Source: Paraphysomonas bandaiensis
Lineage: Eukaryota > Chrysophyceae
Direction: 5' to 3'
Assembly (NCBI GenBank): GCA_965644295.1
Contig: CBFFRP010000267.1
Coordinates: forward strand, 16,338-80,337
DNA length: 64,000 nt
Position 1 is the stretch's first letter, and each line of letters begins with the position of its first letter. This document shows positions 1 through 11,700 of this stretch, piece after piece. The notes below the pieces were generated by a model. The model saw nothing but the letters and a program-made list of their open reading frames with translations. It did not search any database and was not told where the DNA came from. The translations under genes were made by a program, and so were the position numbers.

Positions 1-545
1 CGAACTACCACTTCACTGTGTGGTGCATTCTCCACATTTGTTTTGATCTCAGTTTTCCCAGATTTCTGAAATATCTGTATAGAATCACCTGGCGACTCGC
101 CTGTCCCGCAGAATGCTACCACTTCATAAGTGCATTCAAACCTCCAGAAATATTCCGTTATTGTCGTAACGGTCTTGCTCGTAATCTTTGGACCATACGA
201 AAACTCCGTTACATGCTTCGTGGCTGAGTCAACATCTCGTTTGGTCTCTCTTAGAAACACACATCGTTCCGTTGAAGTGAATCGCAGAGAGACTGATTTC
301 GATCGAGACCATTCAATCATTCGGTTGAAACAAGATTCCATCGATCCGATCGTAGAGAGTGTATTGACAGTAGCAGCAAGAGCTAAATTAGCCACCATAT
401 CAGAGAGAAGATACTTGTCCTGGTACTGGTGACTCACATCTGCGGGAAACACAGGCCGCTTATCATTATCCAGCACACGTCGAGCATGAACCAGAGCCGT
501 CTCTACTTGTTCACGGAATCGTTGTTCATTCCATTCTTCACTCAT
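1..545 (-). CDS. Unrecognised protein, 5' part only (runs off window)
   Basis: The minus strand is open from an ATG at 545 to the window edge, about 181 codons without a stop and without need of an intron. The product begins MSEEWNEQRFREQVETAL and is a soluble, mixed-charge protein. Features include a QYQDKYLLSDMVANLA stretch, a KSVSLRFTSTERCVFLRE stretch followed by ATKHVTEF, and an aromatic EYFWRFECTYEVVAF strand. The alternation of charged and aromatic residues looks like a folded beta-rich domain. I have a vague memory of similar uncharacterised protist proteins but cannot name a family. The gene is divergent from the RCC1 gene at 1294, with a GTAT array between them. The C-terminus lies outside the window. 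Strand and frame are certain enough; function is unknown. Confidence 0.6.
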   Translation of the reverse strand, partial: MSEEWNEQRFREQVETALVHARRVLDNDKRPVFPADVSHQYQDKYLLSDMVANLALAATVNTLSTIGSMESCFNRMIEWSRSKSVSLRFTSTERCVFLRETKRDVDSATKHVTEFSYGPKITSKTVTTITEYFWRFECTYEVVAFCGTGESPGDSIQIFQKSGKTEIKTNVENAPHSEVVV

Positions 546-830
546 TGTATTGATGGAGATCAGTATACTCTATGTAAATAGATGATGTCTGCTATGTATA
601 TTAATCCTATGCTTTAGCATACGTGTACACTGGTATGTATTGTTTATGTATAGGATGGATACACTTCAGGCATATCTTCCTTGATGTATCTTGAAAAGAC
701 ACTACTATGAGATGGTGTGGGTTTTTACATACAAAAAAGAACTATTTATCTCACAAACTACACACTTTTTTGTCCAATCCAGAAATGAAAAGTCTGCAAA
801 CCGGATTTTCTTGTGATATGAAATATGCAG

Positions 831-831
831 G

Positions 832-863
<32 letters not shown>

Positions 864-1009
864 TGTATGTATGTATGTATGTATGTATGTATGTATGTAT
901 GTATGTATGTATGTATGTATGTATGTATGTATGTATGTATGTATGTATGTATGTATGTATGTATGTATGTATGTATGTATGTATGTATGTATGTATGTAT
1001 GTATGTATG

Positions 1010-1043
<34 letters not shown>

Positions 1044-1149
1044 TGTATGTATGTATGTATGTACTGGTGTATGTATGTATGTATGTATGTATGTATGTAT
1101 GTATGTATGTATGCATGTATGTATGTATGTATGTATGTATGTATGTATA
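831..1149. repeat. (GTAT)n tetranucleotide array, about 319 bp
   Basis: Tandem GTAT units, with interruptions near 1010 (ATAT), 1061-1071 (GTACTGGTG) and 1112 (GCAT). Because the unit is 4 nt, all frames on both strands stay open (MYVC or HTYI repeats); these are not genes. The array lies between the divergent starts at 545 (-) and 1294 (+). Nothing else is recognisable at 546-830 or 1150-1293. Confidence 0.97.
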
Positions 1150-1293
1150 CGTAAGTATGATCTATATGTACCACTCATATACGTGCCAGGAATATGAAGC
1201 AGAATAGTATATTCGGCTATATATTAATCTAAGAGGAACTCACTTCCCTCTAGTAACATAAACATTAAACCACACTATATATCGATCTCAAGT

Positions 1294-2615
1294 ATGTTAA
1301 TTTCATTCGGATTAAATGAAGATGGTCAATGTGGATCGAAAAGGTCGTTATCATTCTATATATCATCAAACTCTCTTGTAATTATATTATCAACAGAAGA
1401 ACAAGTGAAATAGATTCACAAGAAAGAAAAGGATCTCCTCAATCTCCTTTATCTCCTATAAGGAAAAGAATGATGAGTTCAATGGTAAAACAAGGATCTG
1501 TTCCAACTGTTCTATCGTTCCCTGTATTATGTCGTATTAAGTCAGTAGCAGCCGGGTCTCGTCATTCTCTGGCACTCTCAGAGGATGGTAGAGTGTTTGC
1601 ATGGGGATGGGGGCTTCTGGGACAGCTCGGTCTAGGACACAATAAGAATATTCATAACCCTGTTCAAATTCCTGGGTTTTCCGAACCAGTGGTGTCAGTA
1701 TCTGCAGGCGGCATGCACTCTGCATGTATCGATGAGCTAGGGCAGTGCTATACTTGGGGCTCTGCTCAATATGGGCAGCTAGGACAAGGTGAAATGGCAG
1801 TTGAGGATTCCATCCGTAATGCGCCTGGAAAAGTAACCGCTCCGGACTGTGTGGATCGATTCGTTCTCAAGAGGGTGGCTTGTGGGGGCATGCATACCGC
1901 TGCAATCGATGACGATGGGGCCGTGTGGTGTTGGGGTCGTGCGGATAGCGGCCAGGCAGGCTGTGGTCAGTGGTTGTTTAACTTTTTTTCTGGGTTGGTG
2001 GTGCCGCACCGAGTGACGGCGGTCACAGAACCGGCCACCGCAGTGGCATGTGGGGGCTTTCATACTGTTGTTGTAACTGAAGCAGGCAGAGTGTTTTCCT
2101 TTGGGAAGGAGGATTTCGGCATGCTTGGTACAGGAAACGGTGGAGATGGGGGAAAGCCAAAAATCATAGAGGCTATTCGGGATAAGCGTGTGGTAGGCGT
2201 AGCTTGTGGAGGTTGGCACACATTGTTGTGGACTGATGAGGGGGAGATGTTCGCATGTGGAAAGGGAGAGTACGGTCGATTGGGCCTGGGGCATGAAGAA
2301 TCCCGTACAGAGCCCACTAAAGTTGACTTAGGAGAAGATGTGCGGGTTGTGGCTGCCTCTGCAGGAGGTTCGCACTCAATGATTCTGACTTCTGCTGGAG
2401 TGGTGTATGCGGTGGGCCGGACGGACGATGGAAGATTGGGAGTTGATGGAGTCAGTGGGGACAGACTCTGTACACCTGCTCGTATAGACGGAAAATTTAT
2501 TGCTCCACATTTTGAAAATCCAAAAGTCACACAGGTGTGTACAGGAGGCTCACATTCTTTTGTTTTGACTTCAGCCGAGGATAAAGATGCCCCATCAGTG
2601 TCAGTTCTGGGTTAG
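1294..2615 (+). CDS. RCC1-repeat (seven-bladed beta-propeller) protein
   Basis: Model: exons 1294-1343 and 1397-2615 with a 53-nt intron (donor gtcgtt, acceptor caacag), 422 residues. The short first exon encodes MLISFGLNEDGQCGSK, itself the end of an RCC1 repeat, which supports this start over a later ATG. Six further repeats follow, each with a W/F-G-x-x-x-x-G-Q-L-G core: FAWGWGLLGQLGLG, YTWGSAQYGQLGQG, WCWGRADSGQAGCG, FSFGKEDFGMLGTG, FACGKGEYGRLGLG, YAVGRTDDGRLGVD. The total is seven blades, the N-terminal half-repeat presumably closing the propeller with the C-terminal strands. RCC1 family proteins are Ran exchange factors or more general interaction scaffolds. No extra domain is seen, so true RCC1 and a generic RCC1-like protein cannot be told apart. 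The donor is not a consensus one; the frame match supports the splice. Confidence 0.85.
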
Positions 2616-2919
2616 TGCTCTATATTTTCAGTATCGTGGTAGTTGGGAAGACGAAGTATTTTCAAAATTTAAAAGCACCAAACAAACAAAATTAAGGCAG
2701 GAATGTATATTTTACGATATCACTAATAATGATACAGTTATTTAATCGTTGGTGAAAGTATAGGGTATAGGCAGATTTTATTTTCTGCGGATCATGGTAA
2801 TATATAGACATATAGTACATCAATATACAACGAAATGCCAGTACCATGTATAGCTAGCCAGTAATTAGTTAAAACAAGGGACGAGGTAGGAGGTAGTATT
2901 AACATCAAATCAAACTTTA
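2616..2919. other. Convergent intergenic region
   Basis: This 304-bp AT-rich spacer lies between the 3' ends of the RCC1 gene (+) and the neurochondrin gene (-). No repeat array, ORF or RNA gene is seen. It presumably holds both 3' UTRs. Confidence 0.6.
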
Positions 2920-4902
2920 TTATTTAAGAGAAATGTCACTAAAGTAAAGGCGCAATAAACCCTGTAACCTACTCAAGTGCTGCATTAAATATTCCCATTC
3001 ATCGCGATCACTACACTTTTGACATGCAGTGCTATTCTCAATCGTGTGCTTAATGATTGAAAAAATTACTCTGATTTCGGCAACCGATACTCCTAAATAA
3101 CTAGCAACTATGCAATCGTCCTCGTAGTCTCTATCTTTGCGCTCGTGGCCAATATCACTTCCCTTACCCTCAATTACGAGACACAGCAATTCCACAGATA
3201 TCATACATACTGCAATGCATCGATTCATCTCGTCGGTCGACAGACTTTTCCCAGTGTCACTTTTTCCAGTGGCACACGATACAACCGTTGACAGCACACA
3301 TCCAACGATGGTACATAGTAATGGAGCTGCACAAACAGCTTCCAATCTCATAGCAGCCGCGACATCGTCGTCGGTAGTTGCTATTCGCAGAACTACTGGT
3401 AGGGCCGTGACGGCCACATCTACCGCAGAGCCATCTGCTGCAGGTACACGCATATACGCTCTCGATAAACTATTCGGTGAGCACTCCTGATATTCCTTGA
3501 GTTTTCCGAATAAGACATCAAGCACACGGTTGCGGAAGAAAAATGAAATGGCAGTCGGATTTTGAACACAGTCCTCCAATCCCTCTCCCAGTGGTGGTAC
3601 TCGGCTACAGGCGGGTAGAAGCGCCCCAAGTACTGTGACAAACGGTTCGTGCAAGGAATCGTCTTCCTGAATCCACTGGGCAAATGTCATCATGATACGA
3701 TCCAGGATACGGTGCATACCGAGCGCAACTGAACTATCCAAAACAGAGAACGATCGAGACGCCTGACGCACAAACTGAAAAAATAGCTCCACCGATGCCA
3801 CCATCTCCTGCGCCAACAACAACTATATTATGCACAAAAGGAAGATAAATATAGACCTCACCTTTTGAAATTGTAGCATTGCGAGACTAGGAAGGTTTTC
3901 CCATACCCCTTCATCTTCACTCAATAGGAGTCGTAGCATCGCGTCAAAGACATCACAGCAAACAAACATCATATTCACGGCTCTCTGCACCCTTTCGTCA
4001 TAATGCGCAGCTGGAGTGGAGAGCTCAGAGGAGTTGGTGGGGGATATTGGCGTCGCATCAGCTTCTTTATCCTCGGTGTCTACTAGAGTACAGTACTCGT
4101 GGAGGAGAAGCCTAAATTCTCCACACACCACTGAGCACAAAAGCATTGCGAATTGCCCCTTGTGTTGCCCAGATTGTTCTGCGCCATTAGAGGCTACACT
4201 TTGATCCTCCGTCTCCACAGTCCATCCCGGAGAGAGTCTAGTCAAGAACATCGCGGTTGCAATCATGAATACATCTCTAGTTTCCTCAGTGGCTGAACCA
4301 CGCCAACCCATAACCATGAGACTACGCAGTGCCTTACTCTCCTGCACTGATAAAGATATATCTTTCGGAAAAATCATAACTAATTCAATCAGAATGTCGA
4401 ATATACATGAAATGTTGTCATTCGTGATGTCAGATACCGAAGACAAAATGCACCTGAATATCGACTCACAGTATTTGTGGCCACTGGCAATGCATACTTT
4501 CACAAGAAATTCTTGGACAGTGCTTCGAACTCGAGGCTACAAAATAACATTATGTATAAAATAATTACATTGCATCCATATGACCTCACTAGTCCGAATT
4601 AGTATATTGTATATATCAGTACACCTGGAGGAGAATAACTTCAACAGATCTGAATACCCGCCAATCCTTTGCAACAGAGACAATGCCGTATCTTGAACAG
4701 ATGTTTCATTTACACATTGTTTTGTTTGAAGAACACGAAGTATAAATAAAGGTGATGCTTTAAGTATGACTTGCTGTAATAGATCGTGTATTTGTTGGGT
4801 AGAGTTGGAGTCATCTAGACGATCGGCGTATTTGACAGATAGTAACAAGCCTGCAAGTTTTTCTTCGTTCGTTGGTCTTTGTAGTAGGTCTATGAACTCC
4901 AT
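2920..4902 (-). CDS. NCDN: Neurochondrin-family protein
   Basis: Model on the minus strand: exons 4585-4902, 3862-4536 and 2920-3807, about 626 residues, all phase 0 (introns 48 and 54 nt). The acceptor of the last intron could instead lie 15 nt earlier, keeping frame. The product is an all-helical, armadillo-like protein with no membrane segment. The N-terminus has the family's LAGLLLSVKYAD-type helix, then long Leu-rich helices such as DTALSLLQRIGGYSDLL and CIFDILIELVMIFP. Length fits neurochondrins (about 700 residues). In animals neurochondrin is a cytosolic protein linked to neurite outgrowth and signalling; in a protist the role is open. A 36-nt segment after codon 92 could also be a mini-intron, in frame either way. 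The gene is divergent from RPS27. Identification is by overall pattern and is moderate. Confidence 0.6.
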
Positions 4903-5056
4903 TATTCAGCACTATCAGTATATGGACATGAAATAAACACTGATAGGTTAGTTGTTAATACACATACACATACAATGCAAGGAACTTCTTAGCTCGACTA
5001 ACAGTCCCACCACAGCATACGTACTTACCTACCTAATGTACCTACCTACCAACAAA

Positions 5057-5090
5057 CATACATACATACATACATACATACATACATACA

Positions 5091-5120
<30 letters not shown>
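5057..5120. repeat. (CATA)n array between divergent genes
   Basis: Sixteen CATA units, preceded by an imperfect CCTA/CCTACC tract (5030-5050). The array lies in the 501-bp region (4903-5403) between the starts of the neurochondrin gene (-) and RPS27 (+). No other feature is evident there except short TATA-type runs near 5385. Confidence 0.9.
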
Positions 5121-5121
<1 letters not shown>

Positions 5122-5403
5122 TTTCAAAACTGAAAACACCACCCTCAATATGTCGCTTCAAGATCTCCCAGTGCTATGGTTCTGGTCTGGTGTGTGTGTT
5201 GTGAGTAGAGTCTACTTAAACACTCCTCTATACTCGTATATATAATTAGGTTGTGCTGCCCTCGACCAAATTGAATAGGTAAGTCTCATATCTCACCCCT
5301 ATCATCTTCCTGTCATTTACATCTACTCTTACATATGCATACTTCCCCTGAAGTGACCTCTATAACACATCTAATCTTAATATATATATGTATATACAGT
5401 AAT

Positions 5404-5706
5404 ATGCCCAAGGATCTTCTTTACCCATCCCTCGCTGAGGAAAAGAACAAGCATAAGCTTAAGAGATTAATTCAGTCTCCTAATAGCTATTTTATGGATG
5501 TTAAGTGCCCCGGATGCTTCCATATCACCACTGTGTTCTCCCATGCCCAGGTATAATATATAGATGCAGTTACTCGTTAATCTCATACGTATGCATCAAT
5601 ATAGACTGTTGTTGTGTGCACTGGGTGCTCGATGATGCTTTGCCAGCCTACTGGAGGAAGATGCAGACTCACTGAAGGGTGCTCTTTCAGAAGAAAGGTT
5701 GATTAA
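5404..5706 (+). CDS. RPS27: Small-subunit ribosomal protein eS27
   Basis: Exons 5404-5550 and 5605-5706, intron 54 nt, 82 residues; human eS27 has 84. The sequence is highly recognisable: [19 protein letters not shown], then ITTVFSHAQ at the exon junction, then [18 protein letters not shown] and [10 protein letters not shown]. The four zinc-binding cysteines are all present as two CxxC pairs (CPGC and CTGC). The protein is a structural component of the 40S subunit. The start is the only upstream Met in frame with the KDLLYPSL N-terminus. Upstream lies tatatgtatatacag, which could be a 5'-UTR splice acceptor, so a non-coding or tiny leader exon is possible. This is the most secure gene in the window and calibrates the intron rules used elsewhere. 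Confidence 0.97.
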
Positions 5707-6340
5707 ACTTCTAGTTGCAGTTGTGTACGTAGAGGATCATGGTCGTGTGGCAAGTATAAATAATTAGCCAAGGGCAGGTCAATATATTATTTCAAATGAG
5801 TTTAAGAAAACAGGTTAGGTGTACTTTTACGGTGTGCGCTAGGCAGTCCAACACAATACCAGTGGAATATCTAGAGAATATACTATCCCATTGCACTAAT
5901 ATGACAATTACAATACATCCTTGGAAAGGGTGTACGTTAACAAGATAATCACCTTATTGTAGTGCTACTTAACGATTCTCAAACCAAAGAGATAATAGTC
6001 AACGTATGCGACGAGGCTAGCTCCACAACTAGTAGCAATATGAAGCTATTAATTTTGTCTAAAAATAGTGTTCTTTTCACCTGAATTCGATTCAACAGAA
6101 CACTCATATTTGCACCAGGCCAATATAGACATTCAACAGTCCTATATCATAATTATTTTAAATTATAAAATCACATTATTCTTCATTCTATATTACACAT
6201 CCCACTCGTTTAGTGAAAGTAACAACGGTAAAGTCATAAGTCAACTTTCACAAACAGAAAATCAAACACCAAACACTCCACGTTATATTCCATCCTTCGT
6301 CTTATGTAGATAATCGAAGATCATAATGATGTCAATTCAA
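5707..6340. other. AT-rich spacer after RPS27
   Basis: No gene is seen in this 634-bp stretch. It holds the RPS27 3' UTR and AT-rich sequence; short ORFs here have no protein character. Confidence 0.5.
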
Positions 6341-6371
6341 ATGAGTAGTGAGAGTCGTGATGTCTTATTAT

Positions 6372-7435
6372 CAGGCTTGCGTAACAATTAATTGGTGACA
6401 GGTGTCCAACAATAATAATTGCAATTATTAATCAAGCACCCAATTATTGGCAATGCAATGAATTGGCAATACTTGCCAAATAATTGCCTATAATTTTATT
6501 GATAGATTTTAGAATAACTTTCTGAACAATAATCTCATACCAAAGGTGTCTAGGTTTTATTCGCTTGCAAAAATCTAGTCATAACAACCTCTCATAAACA
6601 ATTGGTAGTGCTATACGAAGATCGTATATCGTGTTGGAAGTTTGATGCGTGCTTTTTGGCGCTTTCAGTTGTCTTTAAGTAAACCAATGGCGTCGTCTTC
6701 CTTCTCCTCGCCTTTTACTTCAAGTTCACTTTTGTGTGCAGGTACATCATTAATCAAAAAGCGTCGTACCTGTGCTTTTTCAGCGCGATTCAGTTCTTCT
6801 TCCCTACAGCGCTGAATTTTGACTACTGCTCTCTCGAAATCTGCATTCTGAACATTTTCTGCGTCAGCACCCAAGTGAAATTTCATCCCAGAGGGTACTG
6901 ACGAATTAATCATCAAATTTGTTCATTCGATGCCATCCTGTTGAATAAATAAGAATGGTAAGTATGGCTATCCAATGTTTCTAGTCCATTATTATTGTTA
7001 ACACACTACGGATCCTTTGTATTAAGGTATTCTTGCACACACATACTTCTCTTCGTCTGATAGTTGTACCTAACGGTAACACTTGTAACGTCTTTTACAC
7101 TACAATACTTGAATATTATTTCAAAGTAGTTGAATATGCTGTCACACTATATGCTATGCATCCCAACGATCTTTGGCATGATCGCTTGCATGCTGAGGTT
7201 AAAGTGTATACTAACCCAAATTACGATTAAGAAAATGATAACGAAACTGTGCACATGAATCCATACTACTATATGCTAATATATAATGGATGTGTACCTA
7301 AGATCAGTAGCTAGATATCGTAAGAAGCTATATATAATTTAGCCAGCCTATTAATTGCAATTAATTGGCAACAATTACCAATGATAATAATTGAAGTTAG
7401 CACTTTCAAAACCAATTAATTTTTACGCAAGCCTG
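6372..7435. mobile_element. hAT-type DNA transposon remnant, 1064 bp
   Basis: Terminal inverted repeats of 24 bp lie at 6372-6395 and 7412-7435. They begin CAGGCTTGCGTAA and differ at one position. The element is flanked by near-identical 8-bp direct repeats, CTTATTAT (6364-6371) and CATATTAT (7436-7443), with 7 of 8 matching. CAGG-type termini and an 8-bp target duplication are hallmarks of the hAT superfamily. AATTATTGGCAAT-type subterminal repeats lie just inside both ends. The only coding remnant is a minus-strand fragment at 6665-6916, so the copy is non-autonomous. Confidence 0.75.
6665..6916 (-). pseudogene. hAT transposase remnant (C-terminal-like fragment)
   Basis: This is an 83-codon open fragment inside the hAT element. 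Its FERAVVKIQRCREEELN and AEKAQVRRFLIND stretches match in pattern the decayed sequence at 40200-40310 (NAVVKVQ...SEKAQLKLFL), which sits beside another CAGGGC...AAAAATTAATTG terminus at 39696. I infer both derive from one transposase family. The fragment is too short to be functional, and the DDE residues and dimerisation domain are not visible. Confidence 0.45.
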
Positions 7436-7643
7436 CATATTATAACGAATTACGAATAGGCGTTGAAGAGTCGGAACTAATTTAGCATTGCAATTTTACT
7501 AACTCTAGTAGATAACTAGAGCTTAACTATGATATTGCTATTTCAAGTTACCACAAGCACCAAAGTGCAACCACTTTTGCTCTATCACTCAAAGCAAACG
7601 CAGTGAGCAAGCAGAATGTTGATATATCTGACATCTGCTGACC

Positions 7644-7847
7644 TCAGGATATTTGGAGATATTTTACCACATCAACAGCTTCAGATATCGCACTTAAACG
7701 TTCCTGAGATATTCTTGAAGTTGTTTCAAATTCCTGATTGTGAAAAGGTAGATCGCTTGCTCTGACATCACTATGATCTTCTGCAACATACAAAGGATGG
7801 AGTATAACTTGGAGTGTTTGATGATCAGCTTTGGATAGTTGGCTCAT
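7644..7847 (-). CDS. Small hypothetical protein, 67 residues
   Basis: An ATG-initiated frame of 67 codons with protein-like composition: MSQLSKADHQTLQVILHPLY, then an acidic/polar middle, ending DVVKYLQIS. There is no membrane segment or recognised motif. About 60 bp upstream (7900-7920) lies catatgtatgtgtatatgtacg-like sequence, resembling the GTAT-rich DNA in front of other genes here. The 3' end runs into the edge of R1 copy A, so it may be a broken first exon rather than a whole gene. Low confidence. Confidence 0.25.
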   Translation of the reverse strand: MSQLSKADHQTLQVILHPLYVAEDHSDVRASDLPFHNQEFETTSRISQERLSAISEAVDVVKYLQIS

Positions 7848-8780
7848 GATTATGGTTGCTCTATAACTCTATAATTCTGTAATATATATAATGAAATAAC
7901 GTACATATACACATACATATGACTGTCAACAGAAGTTAGTTTCTGTTGTATCGATTATTGAAGTTACATGTCTATATTTTCCCGGTGCTGATATGAGCGC
8001 TCTGTTGAGCCTAGTTCAGGTAAAAAAGCTTTTTTTGAGACCAAATGGGGATAATACTGTTTTTCATGTACTTTACTCTTCAAGTAGCGAACATAATATA
8101 AAAATCTTAAAATACAACTTTTAATAGATTACCAAAAAGCAAAGCACATCAATTTAGCCTGTTTTAGTACGTCCTGAAATATTTGTTGCATTGCACTTCT
8201 TTCATAGCACTTGTAAGGGGAGAGAAAAAGTAAAATATAAGATGTGTGCGTACATATTCTAACCACAATTATTTCTGAATTATTATTACTTATAACCGTA
8301 TGCCGTTTTTCTGTTACTCAAACAGTCAGCAAATAGTTTTTAGAGTTGATTCAGTTCATGACTACTCAACTCAATGAATTAACTTAAGCTTTTAAGAGTG
8401 CAGTATTGACTGATTGATATTAAGGGAGATATAGTGAAATTATGATGTTGTAGCACTGTGATATAGGAACCACGTCATTTACCAACATCAGCATTCTGTT
8501 CTATAAATCGTATCTTTAACAGCGACTATATTTTCAGTTTCTTTGTATACTTGTAATAGCTGCTCCTATAGTGTAGTCATGTATATTCTGCATTTCATTG
8601 CTACATAGAATACAGGATAACTACTACATCTAATAATGCACAGAAATTTTGTGTACTATACAACGAATACTGTTTTACTTATTATGCATCCTAACTACAA
8701 GTACCGACGAAACTTGTTACCAGTTTTAAAAACACTGCCCAGAAAAGTGAGGCAACTGATTTCCTAATCTAACAACTTGT
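7848..8780. other. Intergenic region downstream of the HECT gene
   Basis: I see no gene in these 933 bp. The sequence is AT-rich with many short stops in all frames. The 3' UTR of the HUWE1-like gene presumably lies at its right end. Confidence 0.5.
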
Positions 8781-11700
8781 TCACGCAAACCCAAACCCTT
8801 CAGAGCCTTCCTTGATTGCTAAGAGAAGTTTTTCGCGTAGTTCTTCTTGACTTGAATACTCGGGAAGATCGAGCTATGCAAAACAGCAACATAATTATCT
8901 GAATGACACAGTTGGGTCAACAAACAAACCTGGTTAAAACATGTATGTGCTGTAGGTAAGTTAGCACTGTCTCCGTATGCCCGATGTATGGAAAAACGCT
9001 GCACGCCCCGCATGCCCTGAAGGTTGGCAAATCCATCCAGAGGTACCTGGTTATCACATATGTAAACTCTTTGTGAGCAACAACTAGAAGATACCCACTT
9101 TAGAGGTTCCAGTAATAAATTGTAGAAACAAAGCCCGTTCTTCTCTCGAGAAACTTCGTAGTACGTCCCAAAACCAGAGTATACATGGTTCCGAAGCTCT
9201 GTACTGGTGATATTCCGTGTTCGCCTTAAGGTCGTCAATGTCTATATCAGGCAAACCAGAGATGAGTAGCTCCAGCTCTGTCGGAGAGAAAATAGATATC
9301 AGTTCCGCGGGAACAAGGTCATGGAAACCCTGCAAGAAGCAGTCGATCTGAGAACGAATTGCTGAAGTCATGCTGTGGTGGGAGATCAGTCGAATGTAAT
9401 CTGCTTTGTTACTATCCGTAACAGGAATGTTTCTGCCGTTTGGAATCAAATCCACCACCTGCATATAAATTTACCAGAGAATGTTGCTGTGATAAAGCCA
9501 CAAACCTCATGCCGCCCAAACGTTTGCACATCCGAAGAAAACGTTAATTCCAGACCCAAGTCCTCAAGTGGATACTCCAGGATCTGCTTGAGTGATTTAA
9601 AATACTCTGGCTCGATGCCCTCGATATCACTGTACTCCACTGGTACCCCCAATACGTGCTTATAGAAAGACCTGAAAGAATCATGACCAAAGATCCCTAC
9701 AAAAATAGCCATATACCTCGTGAAATGTCCATCCAGCAAGTATCCATCGACGACTGCTTTCCCTATCACCCGCCCGACAAACTTAAAGTAATCTAAGTGA
9801 TTTGTATTGATATTGCTCAAGGGGTTCGGCTGAAATGTCGCACCATCAGCAGCTCCGGTGAATAAGCAATAGTTGGGGTTGAATATTTCCCGTGAAAGTA
9901 GCATATACCATTCCCTCGTGAGGCCACCAGCATCAATACCCTCCTCCTCATAAAAGTTCACTACAAGGCGACCCTTCATCTCATCCGGTGTGCGGAAACG
10001 GAGCTGATGGAAAGAATCCTCAAACACATTGTCTCGACGGACCTGGAGGTGAATTGTCCTCCCACCTCTGGGCAGTCTCCGCTTCTTCAACTGCGAGTAG
10101 AAATATGCCCTCTTATTGTCAAACACAAGATGAGAACGCAGCTGCGATATCCGTATCATGGCAGATAATGAGTCTTCCAAAAGTGAAGGGTAGGATCGCA
10201 CAAGAATATTCAATATACTTTTGTGTGCCTGAACAAACGACAGTAACCTCTGTGCTCTACCCATGCTATGAGAGCCTAATCCAGATACGCTGTCCGAGGA
10301 CGGGGTGCTCCGGAGAGAGCGTGTGTGCCGAAAAGACAGCTTACTACCACTATCATCCGTGTTGTCATTCAGAACAAGCGAGATATTGGAACGCAAAAAA
10401 GTAGAGGAGTCTCTGTACTTGGCCCCAGGAAGTGACTGCTGTTTCGAAAGCTGCAAGCCTTGAGTAAAAGAAGATGTACGCTCAAGTGCAGTCGCCTCAG
10501 CAGAGGACGCTGTGCCTTGAGCGTCATGTACAACTGACTGACACCTATCCAGCTCCTTCTCCTGAAGAATGTCCCCGGCATGCACAAGAAAGAAACCTTC
10601 AATTACTGGGAGCAATTTCGAAAGAATAGATGATAGAACAGAGTGTTGCTGTCTGCGTTGGCCCCCCGCCGGGCCAGACAGGACACTACCCTGGCTACTC
10701 TCCGTCTCCTGTACATACGTTTCAAGATGACGCAAAACCTGCTCTGTTGCTAACCAAAGATGCTGCAAGTCGTCAACTGGGGCAACGTCAACCAGCTTAC
10801 TGTCCACCTTTTCTGCAAGGGATTGCAGCGTTTGAAGTGCCCGTAATACCCTTGTGTGATCCTGGCTGCCGACCTCGCCAATAGGAATGTTTAGAACAGA
10901 TGACGATCCAGCTCCACTATCACTAGAAGAAACGGTATTCTGCTGTTTCGCTCGCTGGTTGACAAGGTGGCTAAGTACGTGCTGCATGCGGGCGTGAGAC
11001 ACCGTTCCAAGATCAACTAAAACTTCAATCACGACCTCCATGAGGATCGTGCGGTTTTCCTTGACATGCGCAAGACGAGATATCGCTGATATGACGTGGT
11101 CAAACACTTCTTTCGTGCAGAGCTCGTTTAATAATGCATCACAGAGAGACCGTAGCGTTGATCGCGACAAACAAACACTCGGAACATTAACCCATCTATA
11201 ACTACCAGATGTCTCTTCTTCGACATTTTCTTCTCCCTCAGGAACTTCATCCAACAACTCAAGCGGTTCACAAAGAGTATTAACGAGGCGTGTGAGCTGG
11301 AGAAGCTCTTGTGTGCTATTCGTGTAGTTCGGGGCATGAAGAAGACGAATCAGCAGCTCTAAGTAGCACTGACTTTTCTGATAATCTGTCTCAATATCAC
11401 CCTCACCGTCGTCCAAAATCTGCATTAGACACTGGCCTTGCGCTCGAGAACGCAAGATATCATATACAATTGATTCATTGGCAGCACACAAGTGAATCAG
11501 CATAGAAATGAGTCGTTTACCAACAGTGGATGGCAATGGTTTAGCTGTCAGGTCCTGTTCATCTGGAGTACTGAGTGTGGCGCCCACACGAGAACTAATT
11601 ATCAATTTCTCCGGCGGGAAGGAATTACCTAATCTAAGAGGGCCTTCTCTCATCTGGCGGAATATAGAGGTCTCTCTCGGGCTATCCGACAGCAACGCTA

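Larger units (their letters stand above)
6341..7665 (-). mobile_element. R1 dispersed repeat, copy A, split by a hAT insertion
   Basis: Sequence at 7436-7665 matches R1 copy E (62866-63065) in the same orientation, notably ataggcgtt, the block ATCACTCAAAGCAAA and AAGCAGAATGTTGATAT. The missing end of the repeat (gagtagtgagagtc...gtcttattat) lies at 6341-6371, on the other side of the hAT element. The copy is degenerate and carries no open frame. Confidence 0.6.

Noticed and set aside
831-1149. GTAT arrays as telomeric or centromeric repeats
   Set aside because: The arrays are short, scattered and interleaved with ordinary genes. No terminal orientation or long homogeneous block is seen.
705-1207. 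Long open frames on both strands encoding MYVC or HTYI repeats (also at 54338-55034 and 57725-58483)
   Set aside because: They are the unavoidable translation of a 4-nt repeat, open in every frame, with no start context or non-repeat domain.
1329-1396. Unspliced N-terminus for the RCC1 gene starting MWIEKVVIILYIIKL
   Set aside because: Splicing 1344-1396 joins an RCC1-type repeat (FGLNEDGQCG) in frame. The unspliced version adds a spurious hydrophobic stretch made of intron sequence.
1779-2530. Minus-strand frames of 171 and 156 codons across the RCC1 gene
   Set aside because: Shadow frames opposite clear RCC1 repeats.
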